Positions 43,501 to 53,807 are shown, counted from the first letter of the stretch. The stretch is DNA of 64,000 nt from MGIIa-L3 sp11892u (GCA_965659685.1 CBFHXB010000006.1:1-64000), one strand, 5' to 3'. Translations and numbers: made by a program. The notes: generated from the sequence alone by a model not told the origin.

Positions 43501-46500
43501 ATGAACCGGGCCTTGGCGCTTTTGTTCGCTTCGGTTTGGCTGTTGCCGACCGCCGCGGCAGAGGTCGTCATCGTCCAACCAAGCGAACCGAGTGCAGCAT
43601 TGGCCATTCCGTTCAGCATTGCTGTGGTGGCCGCGCTTTTGCTGTGGAGGTGGTTTGTTCCTCGGCAACTTGCATCCTTGCAAGTGGCGTTCGAAATCGA
43701 CGATAACCTCTACGAGGTTCACAGGATTTCGAAGACGGTCGCCGAGGCACGAGAACTCCTTGGAGAGAGGACCGTGAGCAAGGGTGTCATCCTGTACATG
43801 ATGGGGATGACCGGCATCCTCCTTCTCATCGCAGAACTGATGTTCGACCCCCAAACCTTCTACCAGCCAAACCTGTTCCTCATCGCGATTTTGGTGGGAA
43901 TCCCAATTTTCTTTTCCCCCTGGGAGACGCTGAACGCACAGTTGATCGGTGTCGGGAAAGCGAACGTCAAGGTCGGAATTGTCTCCCGCCTCGGTCGCTT
44001 GACCACCCTGCCGTTGTTGATTGCCGCGCTCATCGCGACCGTCTTCCTTGGGCTTCAATTGGAAGGGACGGTGACGCCCGAATGGATTGCCATTTCCATG
44101 TTGGTTTTCATGGGGCCCACGATCATCGCGTATGGGCGCATCATGGGGGCGTCGTGGAACGTTTTGTTGCTCAACAAGTGGCGGTCCTTCCGTGGTCAGA
44201 CCACGGCCATCGATCCCGAGCGACCTGCGTTCATCAACCGCTTGGTGGCCGTTGTGCTGGTGTTGTTCCTGTTCACCATGCCCTTGACCGCGCTGAATGG
44301 CATTGTCACGGTCATCTATGTCGTGACCGTTGACCCACCGAACACCGAATCGATGCTGAACTACGGCGGCATCATCGGATACTCCATTTACACCAACATC
44401 GACGTGATCATGGAAATTGTTGGCCAGCTTGAGGCGCTCAAGAGCCTCCCTCAGGTGCTTTCGCTTTACCTGTCCTTGAACGTCGCCATCGTCGGACTTG
44501 CGTTCATTTTCGAGTTGACGCGTAACCTCCTCCTCGGTGGTCAGTCCTTTGGCGGAACCTTCGGCGTGCAGTTGGCCCCACCGCGAGACATTCGAAGCGA
44601 GGTTGACGTCCGTGGCAAGTTGGTGGCCTTCTGTTTCGCAGGATTTTCTGGATACACCGTCCTCTTGCTTCTTCTTGTGTGCTACAAGGAATTTGGCGAC
44701 GTCATGCCCTACACCGAATGGTTGAATCAGCAGCAATTTGACGAGGAAATGCGTCTGTTGACCACGTGGATGTTCATCGCGGTCGGTCAAGCGATTTTCA
44801 TGCTCACTTGGCTGGCGTCCATCAGCCAATTCGGACGTCTTCGAGGGCTCCGTTTCGACATCGATCCTGACCGACGCCGTGACGGTGCAGTCATGCTCAC
44901 TGAAGGGAACAGCTTGCGGATGATGATCGACAAAGCAGCCCAAAACGACGACATCGATCTGCTTCGCCGCCTGCAGAACGCAGAGTTCACCGACGACGAG
45001 GCCCTCATTCGACACGAGAAGGCAAGGGCGCGTATGTGGGAGCTTTCCCTTCGTGGCCTGTGGCCTCAGGCATCGGAAGAGGCGAAGAAGGTGCTTGCAC
45101 AGTCTGGTGGAGACGACGACGAGTCACGTCTGCTGCTCGCGGTGTCCTACCTCGCAAGCCGTCGCCTTGACGCGGCAAGGGAAGCGTTGTACGGCCTTGA
45201 GCAACCCGAGGGTTACGATGAACCCGAACTCATCTCCTTCCTGTGTGAATGGCTTGATCCCTGGCACGGACGCGTGGACGAGGACGACATTTGGGACTGG
45301 GAGAACAACTCCACCATCGATCACCTCCAAGACATGATGAAGATGCTCGAATATTGGGACCCGAACCCCGATACCATGAATCGACACGAGGACCGATTGT
45401 CCCGTATTGGGCGCATTTCTCGCGTTGCTTTGCTGCGAGCACAACGCCGTCACAAGGAAGCACTCGAAATGGCGCTTGATTGTGTCCGATCGGATCCGAC
45501 GGGTGTTCGACCAAGGATTGCGGTGGCGCTTTGCCTCCTCGACCAAGGCCGTTGGCACGAATCACGTACGGTGTTGGATGAACTCAACACGAGCGATCCA
45601 ACCGATCCTCGGGTCAAGGGCCTGATGGCCTTGATGGGTCATCACCCCGACATGGAGGAATTCGAGGTGTCCATGGCGATGGACCCACGATCAAAAGGTA
45701 GGAATTACCTCGACGAGGCGCCGATCAATCCAATGGCAGGCGCCTTGATCCGAGGTGGACTGGACGAGGCCCTCACGGCGAATGCCTTGATTGTGGCTCA
45801 CGAAGCTGTGCGTCGAGTCGTTGGGCCAGGTCACAAGATCTCCGCCTTGACGTACCTCGTACATCTAGGACTTGTGCTTCCGTTCTGGGGCATGGGTGCC
45901 GCATACCTGGCCACGCTGCGAGGAACGACGGTCGGTATTGGGGCAGCGGTGGCCTTCGGTGGTCTTCATCTGATGTACATCCGTTTGCTCAAGCAACAAC
46001 GCCATGTGGTCAAACAGCGTGATCAACGGATGATGATCGAACTTGGACGTCGTTTGAAGCGCAAGAAGGCCGTACCGACCGAAGGGAACACGCCTGTCGG
46101 GACCCACCTCATTCTCACAGGGCTTTTGGTGACGGTGAACGGTGTCGTTCTCGACATTGGTCTGCCCGCTTGGTTGGCAGCGAGGAACGAGCCGATCGCC
46201 GAACGGTCCATTCAGGCTCGACTCAAGCGTCGCTCTGCCAAAATGGAACGCGCCAAACCACCTCGAACCAAGCCGCTTGGGCGTGGTTGGTGGCTCAAGC
46301 GCGAGGATCCCACCGACGGAAGCCCTGCGCTGGATGCTTTGATCGGTCCTTCCGCCTATCGAGGGCGTGCGGCCGCTGAAGGCCTGAAACAGAAGTTGGG
46401 CGGGACGGTGGCAGGTGGACCGCCACGTCGCATGTCGGTGGCCGATCTCGACATGGTCAACCGGGGTGCACCAATGCACACCCGGAAGTCCGAGCGATTC

Positions 46501-46524
46501 CCGGGGTCGGGTCGTCCTCGTTGA
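43501..46524 (+). CDS. large TPR-containing multi-pass membrane protein
   Basis: A 1007-residue protein with no recognised family. A signal-like segment (residues 3-20, ALALLFASVWLLPTAAA) precedes about nine membrane helices up to residue 455. A long soluble region (about 480-780) then has helix-turn-helix pairs with A/L/Y spacing (EEAKKVLAQSGGDDD, LLLAVSYLASRRLDAAREALY, VALCLLDQGRWHESRTVLDEL) like tetratricopeptide repeats. Two or three more helices and a very basic tail follow. The TPRs would face the cytoplasm and could recruit partners. The TTG at 43474 is a less likely start because it falls inside the palindrome. Confidence 0.75.
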   Translation: MNRALALLFASVWLLPTAAAEVVIVQPSEPSAALAIPFSIAVVAALLLWRWFVPRQLASLQVAFEIDDNLYEVHRISKTVAEARELLGERTVSKGVILYMMGMTGILLLIAELMFDPQTFYQPNLFLIAILVGIPIFFSPWETLNAQLIGVGKANVKVGIVSRLGRLTTLPLLIAALIATVFLGLQLEGTVTPEWIAISMLVFMGPTIIAYGRIMGASWNVLLLNKWRSFRGQTTAIDPERPAFINRLVAVVLVLFLFTMPLTALNGIVTVIYVVTVDPPNTESMLNYGGIIGYSIYTNIDVIMEIVGQLEALKSLPQVLSLYLSLNVAIVGLAFIFELTRNLLLGGQSFGGTFGVQLAPPRDIRSEVDVRGKLVAFCFAGFSGYTVLLLLLVCYKEFGDVMPYTEWLNQQQFDEEMRLLTTWMFIAVGQAIFMLTWLASISQFGRLRGLRFDIDPDRRRDGAVMLTEGNSLRMMIDKAAQNDDIDLLRRLQNAEFTDDEALIRHEKARARMWELSLRGLWPQASEEAKKVLAQSGGDDDESRLLLAVSYLASRRLDAAREALYGLEQPEGYDEPELISFLCEWLDPWHGRVDEDDIWDWENNSTIDHLQDMMKMLEYWDPNPDTMNRHEDRLSRIGRISRVALLRAQRRHKEALEMALDCVRSDPTGVRPRIAVALCLLDQGRWHESRTVLDELNTSDPTDPRVKGLMALMGHHPDMEEFEVSMAMDPRSKGRNYLDEAPINPMAGALIRGGLDEALTANALIVAHEAVRRVVGPGHKISALTYLVHLGLVLPFWGMGAAYLATLRGTTVGIGAAVAFGGLHLMYIRLLKQQRHVVKQRDQRMMIELGRRLKRKKAVPTEGNTPVGTHLILTGLLVTVNGVVLDIGLPAWLAARNEPIAERSIQARLKRRSAKMERAKPPRTKPLGRGWWLKREDPTDGSPALDALIGPSAYRGRAAAEGLKQKLGGTVAGGPPRRMSVADLDMVNRGAPMHTRKSERFPGSGRPR

Positions 46525-46578
46525 TGCCGCCTGAACGTGCCGCTGTCGTGCGTTTTTCGTCGCACAGCACACGTGAAG

Positions 46579-46588
46579 TTCTATAACC
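46579..46588 (+). promoter_or_regulatory. TATA box for the TSP3-repeat surface protein
   Basis: TTCTATAACC is a good archaeal box A. It would start transcription near 46610, which excludes the in-frame GTG at 46590 and supports the ATG at 46623. Confidence 0.6.
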
Positions 46589-46622
46589 GGTGCGACGCAC
46601 GCAAAAAACCGGGGTCTTAGCC

Positions 46623-49600
46623 ATGGCCATGAATCACAACCAGATGGCATACGTCGCCATCATTACGACACTCATTTTCGGCTCGTTGTTCGTTGGAATC
46701 AGCGGTTTCTGGCAAACCAACGAAAACATCGGTGATTACGAGAGTGCAGCCGAAGAGGACATTTTCGGCGAAGGGACCGAGTCTGTGGAAACCCTGGACT
46801 CGGACGGTGACGGCTTGCCCGACACCTTGGAACAAACCCAGTACGGGACCCTCATCGACAATCCGGACACCGACGGTGACGGGATGTCGGACGGTTGGGA
46901 AGTCGCACATGGCCTCAACCCCCTCGACAACGGTGAATCCGATGACATCACGTTGGATCCCAGCGAAGCCGACACGGAAGACGCGATCAAGAAGAACGAA
47001 ACGGACGCTTGGCCTGACCCCAATCAAGGACCAAACGGTGACCCTGATCGAGACGGCCTGACCAACACCGTTGAGCAAGACTTGGGAACCGACCCCCAGC
47101 GCGCAGACACCGACAACGACGGCCTTAACGACCGTTGGGAGTCGCTCTACTCGACCGAAGTGACCACCGTCGGAGGCGTGGTCACCCTTTTCGACCCGTT
47201 GAGCGGGAACTGGGACTGCCTTCTGCTCGATGCAGGCACCGAACAGGCCCTTGCCGATTACTACGATGACGACGAAACCACTCCCAGCTGGGACGACCTG
47301 GGGAACTCGGAAGGCAAGCACTCCTGCGACTCCGTCCTCGACACCGATGACGACGGCCTGCCAAACTGGCTGGAAGAAAACTTCGGAACCGACCCCACCT
47401 CCCGGGATTCCGACATGGACCTGATCGATGACATCGTTGAAGTCTCGACGCAATTGGTCAACATCTTCGTCGGAACCGGTGAAGAGTGCAACGTTGCACT
47501 CGTCCAGTCCATCGATCGAGTCGCTCCTTTCCAGACCATGGACGACGCATGGTTCCTTGGTGACATGGACGGTGACGGGCTCTTGAACGGTCCGTCGGAT
47601 TGGGACACGGACGGTGACGGCATGCCCGACGGCTTCGAGTACTGCTATTCCCACCTGACCGATTTGACCCAAGAACTGAGCCAAAACCAAGGCCTGGACA
47701 ACACGATGCTCCTCAATCCGGCCAACGCTTCTGACGCCTATGGCGACTGGGACGAAGACGGCCTCAACAACCTGGAAGAGTACCTTGTGGCCGAGACCTT
47801 TGGTCCGACCAACTTCACGTCCCCATGGCGTGTGGACACCGATCTCGATCAGATGCCAGACGGCTGGGAATCCAGCAACGGCCTCCACCCCCGTGACGGT
47901 ACCAACGGTGACGAGGATCCTGACCGTGACGGTTGGGACGCCGACGGCGACGGAGCCGTGGTGTACGCATCCTTGGTCAACAGCGTGACCGTGATTGGCG
48001 TAGACGTGGAATTGGACGACTGGGTGCTCGAGAATCAAACGGTCGCACGCGGCCAAATCACGCTCGCAGGTGGCAACAAGCAAACCGTTGCACTCGGTTC
48101 ACCCGTGGACGGTTACGTCTACGACATCCACGTGGAGATCGGGGACGTCATCGAATCCCGTCTCGACGTCTGGATGGACATCGTGGAACCCGAAGAGCAG
48201 TTCACCAACCTGATGGAATACAACGCAAGGGACCGTGACGGTGACGGCATCACCGACGGTCGCTCCACCGATCCACTCGTGGCCGACACCGACGGCGACG
48301 GCCTACGGGACGGCATCGAGGTCATGGGTTGGGAGATCCTCGTCGTCAACGTCGGTGTTCAACGCATCATCGTGACCAGCGACCCCGGCCTCTACGACAC
48401 CGACGCCGACGGTCTCTCTGACTTCGTTGAGTTCAGCGAACTCTGCGACACAGGATCCAATGCGTCCAACCCAGACACCGACGGTGACGGACTTGGTGAC
48501 CAAGCCGAGGCTTTGTCTGGGTTTACTTGGGAAGGTGAATCCTACTTCACCGACGCTTGCATGTTCGACACCGACAACGACGGTTTGGAAGACGGCGAGG
48601 AGGTCATCGCAGGCCAAGACAACTTCCTGACCCACGCCAACAACTCCGACACGGACGACGACGGTCTCAAGGACGGGAACGAAGTCTTGTTCGTACCAAG
48701 GCCATTCCAAAAGCCGACGAATCCACTCATCAACGACACCGACGCTGACGGGATGCTCGACGGTTGGGAAATGCAAGTGAAGTCAGCTGAAGACAACACC
48801 AACTCCCACAGCCTTTGGGTCGCTGCAAGTTCCTGGTCCCGACCCGGTTGCGAAGCCACGCAAACCAACAACTGCTTGATGGAGCCCGGTGGCTATGTGT
48901 GGCAGAACTACCTTGGCGGTTTCGTCTTGGAAGCGAAGTACGAGATTTGGGAGATGAACCTGAGCGGTTTCTCCATCCCCGCCAATGCGCTTTGTGACGG
49001 CTGTTCTGGACGATGGGCCCTCGATCCATCCCTCGATTCCTTGGCCGATGCCAACTACGACGTGGACAACGACTCGCTGATGAATTCGGCCGAGGCTCCC
49101 GATCGATGGAACACCAACCCTGTTGACGACGACACCGATGAAGACGAGTTGCCGGACGGCTGGGAAGTGCGGTACAGCCAACTCGCCCTTGAACGTGGTT
49201 TGGTGGACAACCTCTCCATCGCCTCATCCGGTGCCCGTGGTGTCATGGACCCCTCCATGCAGGACAGCGATTTGGACGGCATCACCGACGGGCAAGAAGA
49301 CCCTGACCGCGACGGTCTGAACCGCAGCGGATTGGTGAAGAAATACTGTCCGGGATACGACGATCCGACCAACAGCCAGTGCCACATCAACCCCGACACC
49401 CCCGACGGTGTCCGGTTCTATGACAACCTCGAGAACTACACCAACTTCGAAGAATTCCAGAACGGAACCGACCCCGTGACCAACGACACCGACGGTGACG
49501 AATGGAACGACGGACCTGAGGTCTACTACCAAGACCACGACCAAGACGGTATGGCCACCGGATGGGAATACCACTTCGAGTTTGATCCGTACGATTCTGC

Positions 49601-49727
49601 CGACCGCATGGTCGACACCGACGGTGACGGACACGTCAACTACTGTGAATACAAGTGGGACACCAATCCAAGGAACCCCTTGTCGTTCCCCGGTCAGGGT
49701 CAACTGTGCGATCCATTCGCTGAGTGA
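46623..49727 (+). CDS. TSP3-repeat calcium-binding surface protein
   Basis: A 1034-residue exported protein with an N-terminal signal anchor (about residues 9-30, AYVAIITTLIFGSLFVGISGF), so most of it is outside. It contains many thrombospondin type-3/EF-like calcium loops of the form DxDGDGLxDxxE (DSDGDGLPDTLE, DTDGDGMSDGWE, DTDNDGLNDRWE, DTDGDGLRDGIE, DTDGDEWNDGPE) over nearly its whole length, plus cysteine-containing spacers. Such repeats stiffen in calcium; in seawater it would be a rigid surface stalk. The gene at 49740 follows after 12 bases. Confidence 0.88.
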   Translation: MAMNHNQMAYVAIITTLIFGSLFVGISGFWQTNENIGDYESAAEEDIFGEGTESVETLDSDGDGLPDTLEQTQYGTLIDNPDTDGDGMSDGWEVAHGLNPLDNGESDDITLDPSEADTEDAIKKNETDAWPDPNQGPNGDPDRDGLTNTVEQDLGTDPQRADTDNDGLNDRWESLYSTEVTTVGGVVTLFDPLSGNWDCLLLDAGTEQALADYYDDDETTPSWDDLGNSEGKHSCDSVLDTDDDGLPNWLEENFGTDPTSRDSDMDLIDDIVEVSTQLVNIFVGTGEECNVALVQSIDRVAPFQTMDDAWFLGDMDGDGLLNGPSDWDTDGDGMPDGFEYCYSHLTDLTQELSQNQGLDNTMLLNPANASDAYGDWDEDGLNNLEEYLVAETFGPTNFTSPWRVDTDLDQMPDGWESSNGLHPRDGTNGDEDPDRDGWDADGDGAVVYASLVNSVTVIGVDVELDDWVLENQTVARGQITLAGGNKQTVALGSPVDGYVYDIHVEIGDVIESRLDVWMDIVEPEEQFTNLMEYNARDRDGDGITDGRSTDPLVADTDGDGLRDGIEVMGWEILVVNVGVQRIIVTSDPGLYDTDADGLSDFVEFSELCDTGSNASNPDTDGDGLGDQAEALSGFTWEGESYFTDACMFDTDNDGLEDGEEVIAGQDNFLTHANNSDTDDDGLKDGNEVLFVPRPFQKPTNPLINDTDADGMLDGWEMQVKSAEDNTNSHSLWVAASSWSRPGCEATQTNNCLMEPGGYVWQNYLGGFVLEAKYEIWEMNLSGFSIPANALCDGCSGRWALDPSLDSLADANYDVDNDSLMNSAEAPDRWNTNPVDDDTDEDELPDGWEVRYSQLALERGLVDNLSIASSGARGVMDPSMQDSDLDGITDGQEDPDRDGLNRSGLVKKYCPGYDDPTNSQCHINPDTPDGVRFYDNLENYTNFEEFQNGTDPVTNDTDGDEWNDGPEVYYQDHDQDGMATGWEYHFEFDPYDSADRMVDTDGDGHVNYCEYKWDTNPRNPLSFPGQGQLCDPFAE

Positions 49728-49739
49728 GCAGGCGGCGTG

Positions 49740-51218
49740 ATGATGGTCCGATCTCGGTCCATTGTCCTCGTTGCACTCCTGCTGTTGACCTGTGTGCCGT
49801 CCACGACCGCGGACGTTCACGGTCCTGAGATCCATTTTGATCAGGACGACGGCTTGGTCCAATCCTCCGGGCAGGTAACGCTGAGCGGCCAAGCCAACGT
49901 CCCTCTCAATGAAATCACGTGGACCGTGTTCGATGTTACAACGGCCGACGTGATCGCAAGCGGTGATTTCCTTGACACCGTGACGCCTGAACAAGAGGGG
50001 GCCTGGACGTGGACCCACAACATCAGCGTGCCCACATCAGGTTGCTCGTGCCGATTTGTGGTGGAACAGGGAACGTATGCTGCTGAAATCGTCCTTTACC
50101 TCGGCTCGCCAGAATCATGGGCACCGGTCTGGCTTGATGCCACGTCGGCTGTTGCAACGGGACCTCTTCCTGAACAGATGGATGAGGACAAAAAGCAGAG
50201 CTCTGTCCTGCTGACCGATGCAGGAAACGTGAGCACGACGCTCCCATTGACGTTCCCTCCGAACCGATGGAACGAATCGTATCTTGAAGTTCAACGCTGC
50301 CAATCCAGTCCAAGTGGGGTGTGCAAATCACCCAAAACGACAATTTCGTTGCCTATTGTGTACGACGGTTCGTCGTTTTCCGTTGTGTTCCATCCTGCAG
50401 AGTGGTCGCCTGAAGGGCATTGGTCCATCACGTCGATGGTGGCGGTGGACGGTGTGCTGTCGCGTTCGACGGCCTCCACGTGGCATCTTCTCCATGATGT
50501 GACGCCTCCGGTTGCTGCCATTGAGGCGGTTGCATCCGCGAACGAATCGGAACGTGTGCGTTTGGTGGTCAACGCCACCGACCTTGGCAGCGAACAGGTG
50601 ACGTTGATCGACCTCCGTGTGACCGACCCAAACGGCGAGGTGCGTGTCCTCGATCAATTGGCGACTCCCTCCGAGGCGGTCCTTCTCCCCGACCTTGCTG
50701 GGCAATGGACGGTACAAGCCACCGTCCAGGACGGGGCCGGGCTCGTTCGTGTGGTCTCGCATGACCTCGTTGTTCAGAACGTGGTACCAACCGTCAACCT
50801 TCGATTCAACGGTGCCGTCGTTGAATCAGGTGACACCCTACAGGTTCGCTCTGGGGACGCGTTCATCCTTGACGCCTCGGCCTCTTCGGACACAGGGAAT
50901 GACTTCATCGGATTGAATCACGTTTGGTGGTTTGGTGCAGACGGTCGCTTGTCTGGTATGCCTGAGTTGACAGAAGACAGGTTCGTGGACCCGGGTTCGT
51001 ACGACATCCGAATCGAAGTGGTCGATGACGACGGTGCTTCGGCTGAGATGGCCTTTACGCTTGAGGTGATCGAGGACACCGAGTCACTCGTTGAATCGGC
51101 CTTGATTGGTCCGTTGATTTTGCTCCTCATTGGCGCCGGTTTGACGTTGCTCTTCTTCCTTCGGAATCGAAGCCAGGGTCCATCCATCCCCACATGGCCC
51201 GGCGAGCCAAATTCGTGA
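49740..51218 (+). CDS. exported Ig/PKD-like protein with C-terminal anchor
   Basis: A 492-residue protein with a signal peptide (about residues 4-22, SIVLVALLLLTCVPS). At least three beta-sandwich-like regions follow; the last (about 355-440) resembles a PKD domain (FILDASASSDTGNDF, YDIRIEVVDDDGASAEMAF). One membrane helix (about 455-475, LIGPLILLLIGAGLTLLFFL) and a short tail end it. Asn-x-Ser/Thr sequons are frequent (NVST, NESY, NATD), suggesting glycosylation. A surface adhesin or structural role is inferred. It is probably co-transcribed with the TSP3 gene. Confidence 0.75.
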   Translation: MMVRSRSIVLVALLLLTCVPSTTADVHGPEIHFDQDDGLVQSSGQVTLSGQANVPLNEITWTVFDVTTADVIASGDFLDTVTPEQEGAWTWTHNISVPTSGCSCRFVVEQGTYAAEIVLYLGSPESWAPVWLDATSAVATGPLPEQMDEDKKQSSVLLTDAGNVSTTLPLTFPPNRWNESYLEVQRCQSSPSGVCKSPKTTISLPIVYDGSSFSVVFHPAEWSPEGHWSITSMVAVDGVLSRSTASTWHLLHDVTPPVAAIEAVASANESERVRLVVNATDLGSEQVTLIDLRVTDPNGEVRVLDQLATPSEAVLLPDLAGQWTVQATVQDGAGLVRVVSHDLVVQNVVPTVNLRFNGAVVESGDTLQVRSGDAFILDASASSDTGNDFIGLNHVWWFGADGRLSGMPELTEDRFVDPGSYDIRIEVVDDDGASAEMAFTLEVIEDTESLVESALIGPLILLLIGAGLTLLFFLRNRSQGPSIPTWPGEPNS

Positions 51219-51241
51219 GAACCCGTGCAACGCTTGATAGC

Positions 51242-52627
51242 ATGTCGACCCCTGCTCCTACCATGTTCGATGAGGTCTTCGCGGACCTGCCCGTGGCGCC
51301 TGCTCCGTTCAGCGTGGCTGAGGTTCGTACGCGTCAAGCTCGTCTGACCTCGGGTCTGTCGAACGATACCCTGCTTCTTCTTCCTGCACCCCCTGAATCA
51401 ACGAGGTCAAACGATGTGCGCTACCGCTACAGGTCATCTTCGGACCTGATGTACCTGACCGATTGGGACCAACCTGAGTCCTTGGGCTACGCCATGCATG
51501 ACGGAACATCTTGGGTTTGGGGCTTGTTCGTCCAACCGAAAGACACTCTCAAGGAAATCTGGGAAGGGCGCCGTCTTGGCGTGAACGGCGTGCTTGAATT
51601 GGGCATGGTTGACCGCGCTCACAGCATCCATGACCGTGATGACGTGGTCCGTGGCCTCTTGGAATCGGCCAGCCGTGTCCTGCTCAGGCAACACGTGGAC
51701 CATGAACTGGATGCGCTGGTTCGTACGGCCATGACCGAACGCTCCAGGCCGCGTCAACAATTTGGCACCGGACCAGTCGCCTTGGAAGATCCAAGCGCAC
51801 GCATCGCAGAACTTCGCCTCAGGAAATCCGATGAAGAGGTCGCCATGATGCGTCATGCGGCGGACATCTCTGCACGTGCCCACGTGGCGGCGATGAAATT
51901 GCCGTCAACCAACCTCAACGAACGTCATTTGCAAGCCGTCATCGAGGGCGGTTTCGTGTACGGCGGGGGCGACGGTTGGGCCTACCCTTCGATCGTGGGA
52001 GCTGGTGTCAACGCGACCATCCTCCACTACACCGTCAACAACGACGTGTGTGCAAAGGGCGATGTTGTTCTCATTGACGCTGGCACTGAATATCGGGGAT
52101 ATGCATCGGACATCACACGTTCGTGGCCTATCGGTGGACGTTTTACCGAGGCCCAACGGGAGATTTACACCATCGTGCTGGACGCTCAAAAAGCGGCCAT
52201 TGCGGCTTGCAAGGTCGGGGCACCATACAACGCGCCTCACGAAGAAGCACGGCGCGTGTTGGCCGAGGGCCTCATTGATCTTGGCGTGATCACCCAAAGC
52301 CTCGACGAGGCCTTGGACGCAGAAAGCGGTGAACTACGCCGTTGGTACATGCACAACACCGGCCATTGGCTCGGACTTGACGTTCACGATGTCGGTGTGT
52401 ACCGCCCGAACGGCGAACCTCGCGTGCTGGAGTCTGGAATGGTCTTGACCGTTGAACCCGGATTGTACTTCGGTGCATGGAGGCCTGACGTTTCGTGTCC
52501 GCCTCGTTACGCCGACATTGGCATCCGCATCGAGGACGACGTCTTGGTGACCGACGATGGTCCTGTGGTGCTCTCAGACGCATGTCCAAAGGAGATGGAC
52601 GACCTCGAAACCATTGTTGGAGCGTGA
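51242..52627 (+). CDS. pepP: Xaa-Pro aminopeptidase (M24)
   Basis: Metallopeptidase that removes an N-terminal residue before proline. The M24 'pita-bread' ligands are all present: LIDAGTEYRGYASDITRSWP (two Asp), NTGHWLGLDVHD (His), TVEPGLY (Glu) and GIRIEDDVLV (Glu). The N-terminal creatinase-like domain includes RSSSDLMYLTDWDQPE. At 461 residues it is a normal PepP length and cytoplasmic. ATG 51242 is preferred over an upstream ATG at 51194 that overlaps the previous gene. It fits peptide use together with the proteases. Confidence 0.92.
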   Translation: MSTPAPTMFDEVFADLPVAPAPFSVAEVRTRQARLTSGLSNDTLLLLPAPPESTRSNDVRYRYRSSSDLMYLTDWDQPESLGYAMHDGTSWVWGLFVQPKDTLKEIWEGRRLGVNGVLELGMVDRAHSIHDRDDVVRGLLESASRVLLRQHVDHELDALVRTAMTERSRPRQQFGTGPVALEDPSARIAELRLRKSDEEVAMMRHAADISARAHVAAMKLPSTNLNERHLQAVIEGGFVYGGGDGWAYPSIVGAGVNATILHYTVNNDVCAKGDVVLIDAGTEYRGYASDITRSWPIGGRFTEAQREIYTIVLDAQKAAIAACKVGAPYNAPHEEARRVLAEGLIDLGVITQSLDEALDAESGELRRWYMHNTGHWLGLDVHDVGVYRPNGEPRVLESGMVLTVEPGLYFGAWRPDVSCPPRYADIGIRIEDDVLVTDDGPVVLSDACPKEMDDLETIVGA

Positions 52628-52631
52628 GGTC

Positions 52632-53807
52632 GTGTGGGCGTCCATTCTTGAGCGGCAAGCAGGCTGGAAGGCAGACGACCCTACGGCCGTGAGGCTTTCC
52701 TCGGACGACGCCATCGTGCTCTACGAGACCGCTCCGCTTCACGCACTGATGAGCGCTGCTCTTCTCCGTCGAAAGCAACAGGTCCCGGGCGCAGAGGTCA
52801 CCTACCTCATCGATCGGAACGTCAACTACACGAACGCCTGCACCATCAATTGCCAGTTCTGTTCCTTCTACCGTCCGATGGGGCATGACGAAGTCTACAC
52901 CCAAACCATCGATGAAATCTCACAACGGTTTGCTGAACTCGAAGCCATTGGCGGCGTGCGTGTTTTGATGCAAGGCGGGGTCAATCCAGACCTTCCCTTT
53001 TCGTGGTACCTTGACGTGTTGCGTGACTTACGCACCCGCCATCCTTCCATCGATCTGGATTGCTTCAGCCCGATTGAAATCCAAGGCATGGCCGAGATCA
53101 CGGGCATGAGCACGCTGGACGTCCTTCGAGCGCTCAAGGAGGCGGGCATGCATGGTCTTCCCGGTGGGGGCGCTGAAATGCTTGTTGAGGGCGTCCGTCG
53201 CGACGTTTCCCCAAAAAAGGGTGGTCCAGAGCAATGGATTCGCATCATGAGGGAAGCCCAACACCTTGACCTTGTCACCAGCGCAACCAACGTGTTTGGC
53301 TTTGGTGAAGGCGCCGCGGAGCGGGTGGAACACTTGGAGCGTGTCCGCGGCATGCAGGACGAAGCTCTCGCACGCAGTGAACGGCCGTTTACGTCCTTTA
53401 TTGCCTGGCCTGTGCAGCTCGAAACGAACTCCTTTGGTCGCAGGAACCGAGGGCAGAACCGTGTCGAACTTGGCGCGGGTCCTTCGGAGTACCTCCGTCA
53501 CGTTGCCATTGCACGGTTGATGCTGGACGTGGTCGATCACATCCAAGCCTCTTGGCCGACCATGGGCGTTGACGTGGCTCAGATGGCCCTGCTGGGAGGT
53601 GCGGACGACATCGGTTCGACGATGATGGAAGAGAATGTGGTGTCGGCTTCAGGGACTTCAAAAATTTCCGCCAGTGAATTGGAATTGCAGCGCCTCATTC
53701 TCCGTGCGGGCCTGAAACCTCGAAGGAGAAACAGCAGGTATGAACTGCTCGAGACCCCGACCGAAGGGCAGGCTCCCCTGCCCGCACCCGTTCCCGCCTT
53801 GGTCTAA
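52632..53807 (+). CDS. mqnC: MqnC-like radical SAM enzyme (futalosine pathway)
   Basis: Radical SAM enzyme with CxxxCxxC at Cys70, Cys74 and Cys77 (NACTINCQFCSFYR). The pattern YLIDRNVNYTN, MQGGVNPDLPF, CFSPIEIQGM, HGLPGGGAEMLVEGVRRD and GGADDIGSTMMEENVVS is that of cyclic dehypoxanthinyl futalosine synthase, which makes menaquinone. The PGGGAE motif separates MqnC from CofH, its closest alternative. The start is GTG 52632, four bases after pepP. No other mqn gene is in the window. It overlaps the convergent lipoprotein gene by four bases. Confidence 0.78.
   Translation: MWASILERQAGWKADDPTAVRLSSDDAIVLYETAPLHALMSAALLRRKQQVPGAEVTYLIDRNVNYTNACTINCQFCSFYRPMGHDEVYTQTIDEISQRFAELEAIGGVRVLMQGGVNPDLPFSWYLDVLRDLRTRHPSIDLDCFSPIEIQGMAEITGMSTLDVLRALKEAGMHGLPGGGAEMLVEGVRRDVSPKKGGPEQWIRIMREAQHLDLVTSATNVFGFGEGAAERVEHLERVRGMQDEALARSERPFTSFIAWPVQLETNSFGRRNRGQNRVELGAGPSEYLRHVAIARLMLDVVDHIQASWPTMGVDVAQMALLGGADDIGSTMMEENVVSASGTSKISASELELQRLILRAGLKPRRRNSRYELLETPTEGQAPLPAPVPALV

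Noticed and set aside
43489..45015. 508-residue open frame on the minus strand
   Set aside because: Antisense to the membrane helices of the TPR protein; composition is Asn/His/Asp-rich without family signal.
46617..48083. 488-residue open frame on the minus strand
   Set aside because: Same shadow effect opposite the TSP3-repeat protein; valine/isoleucine-rich with no domain logic.
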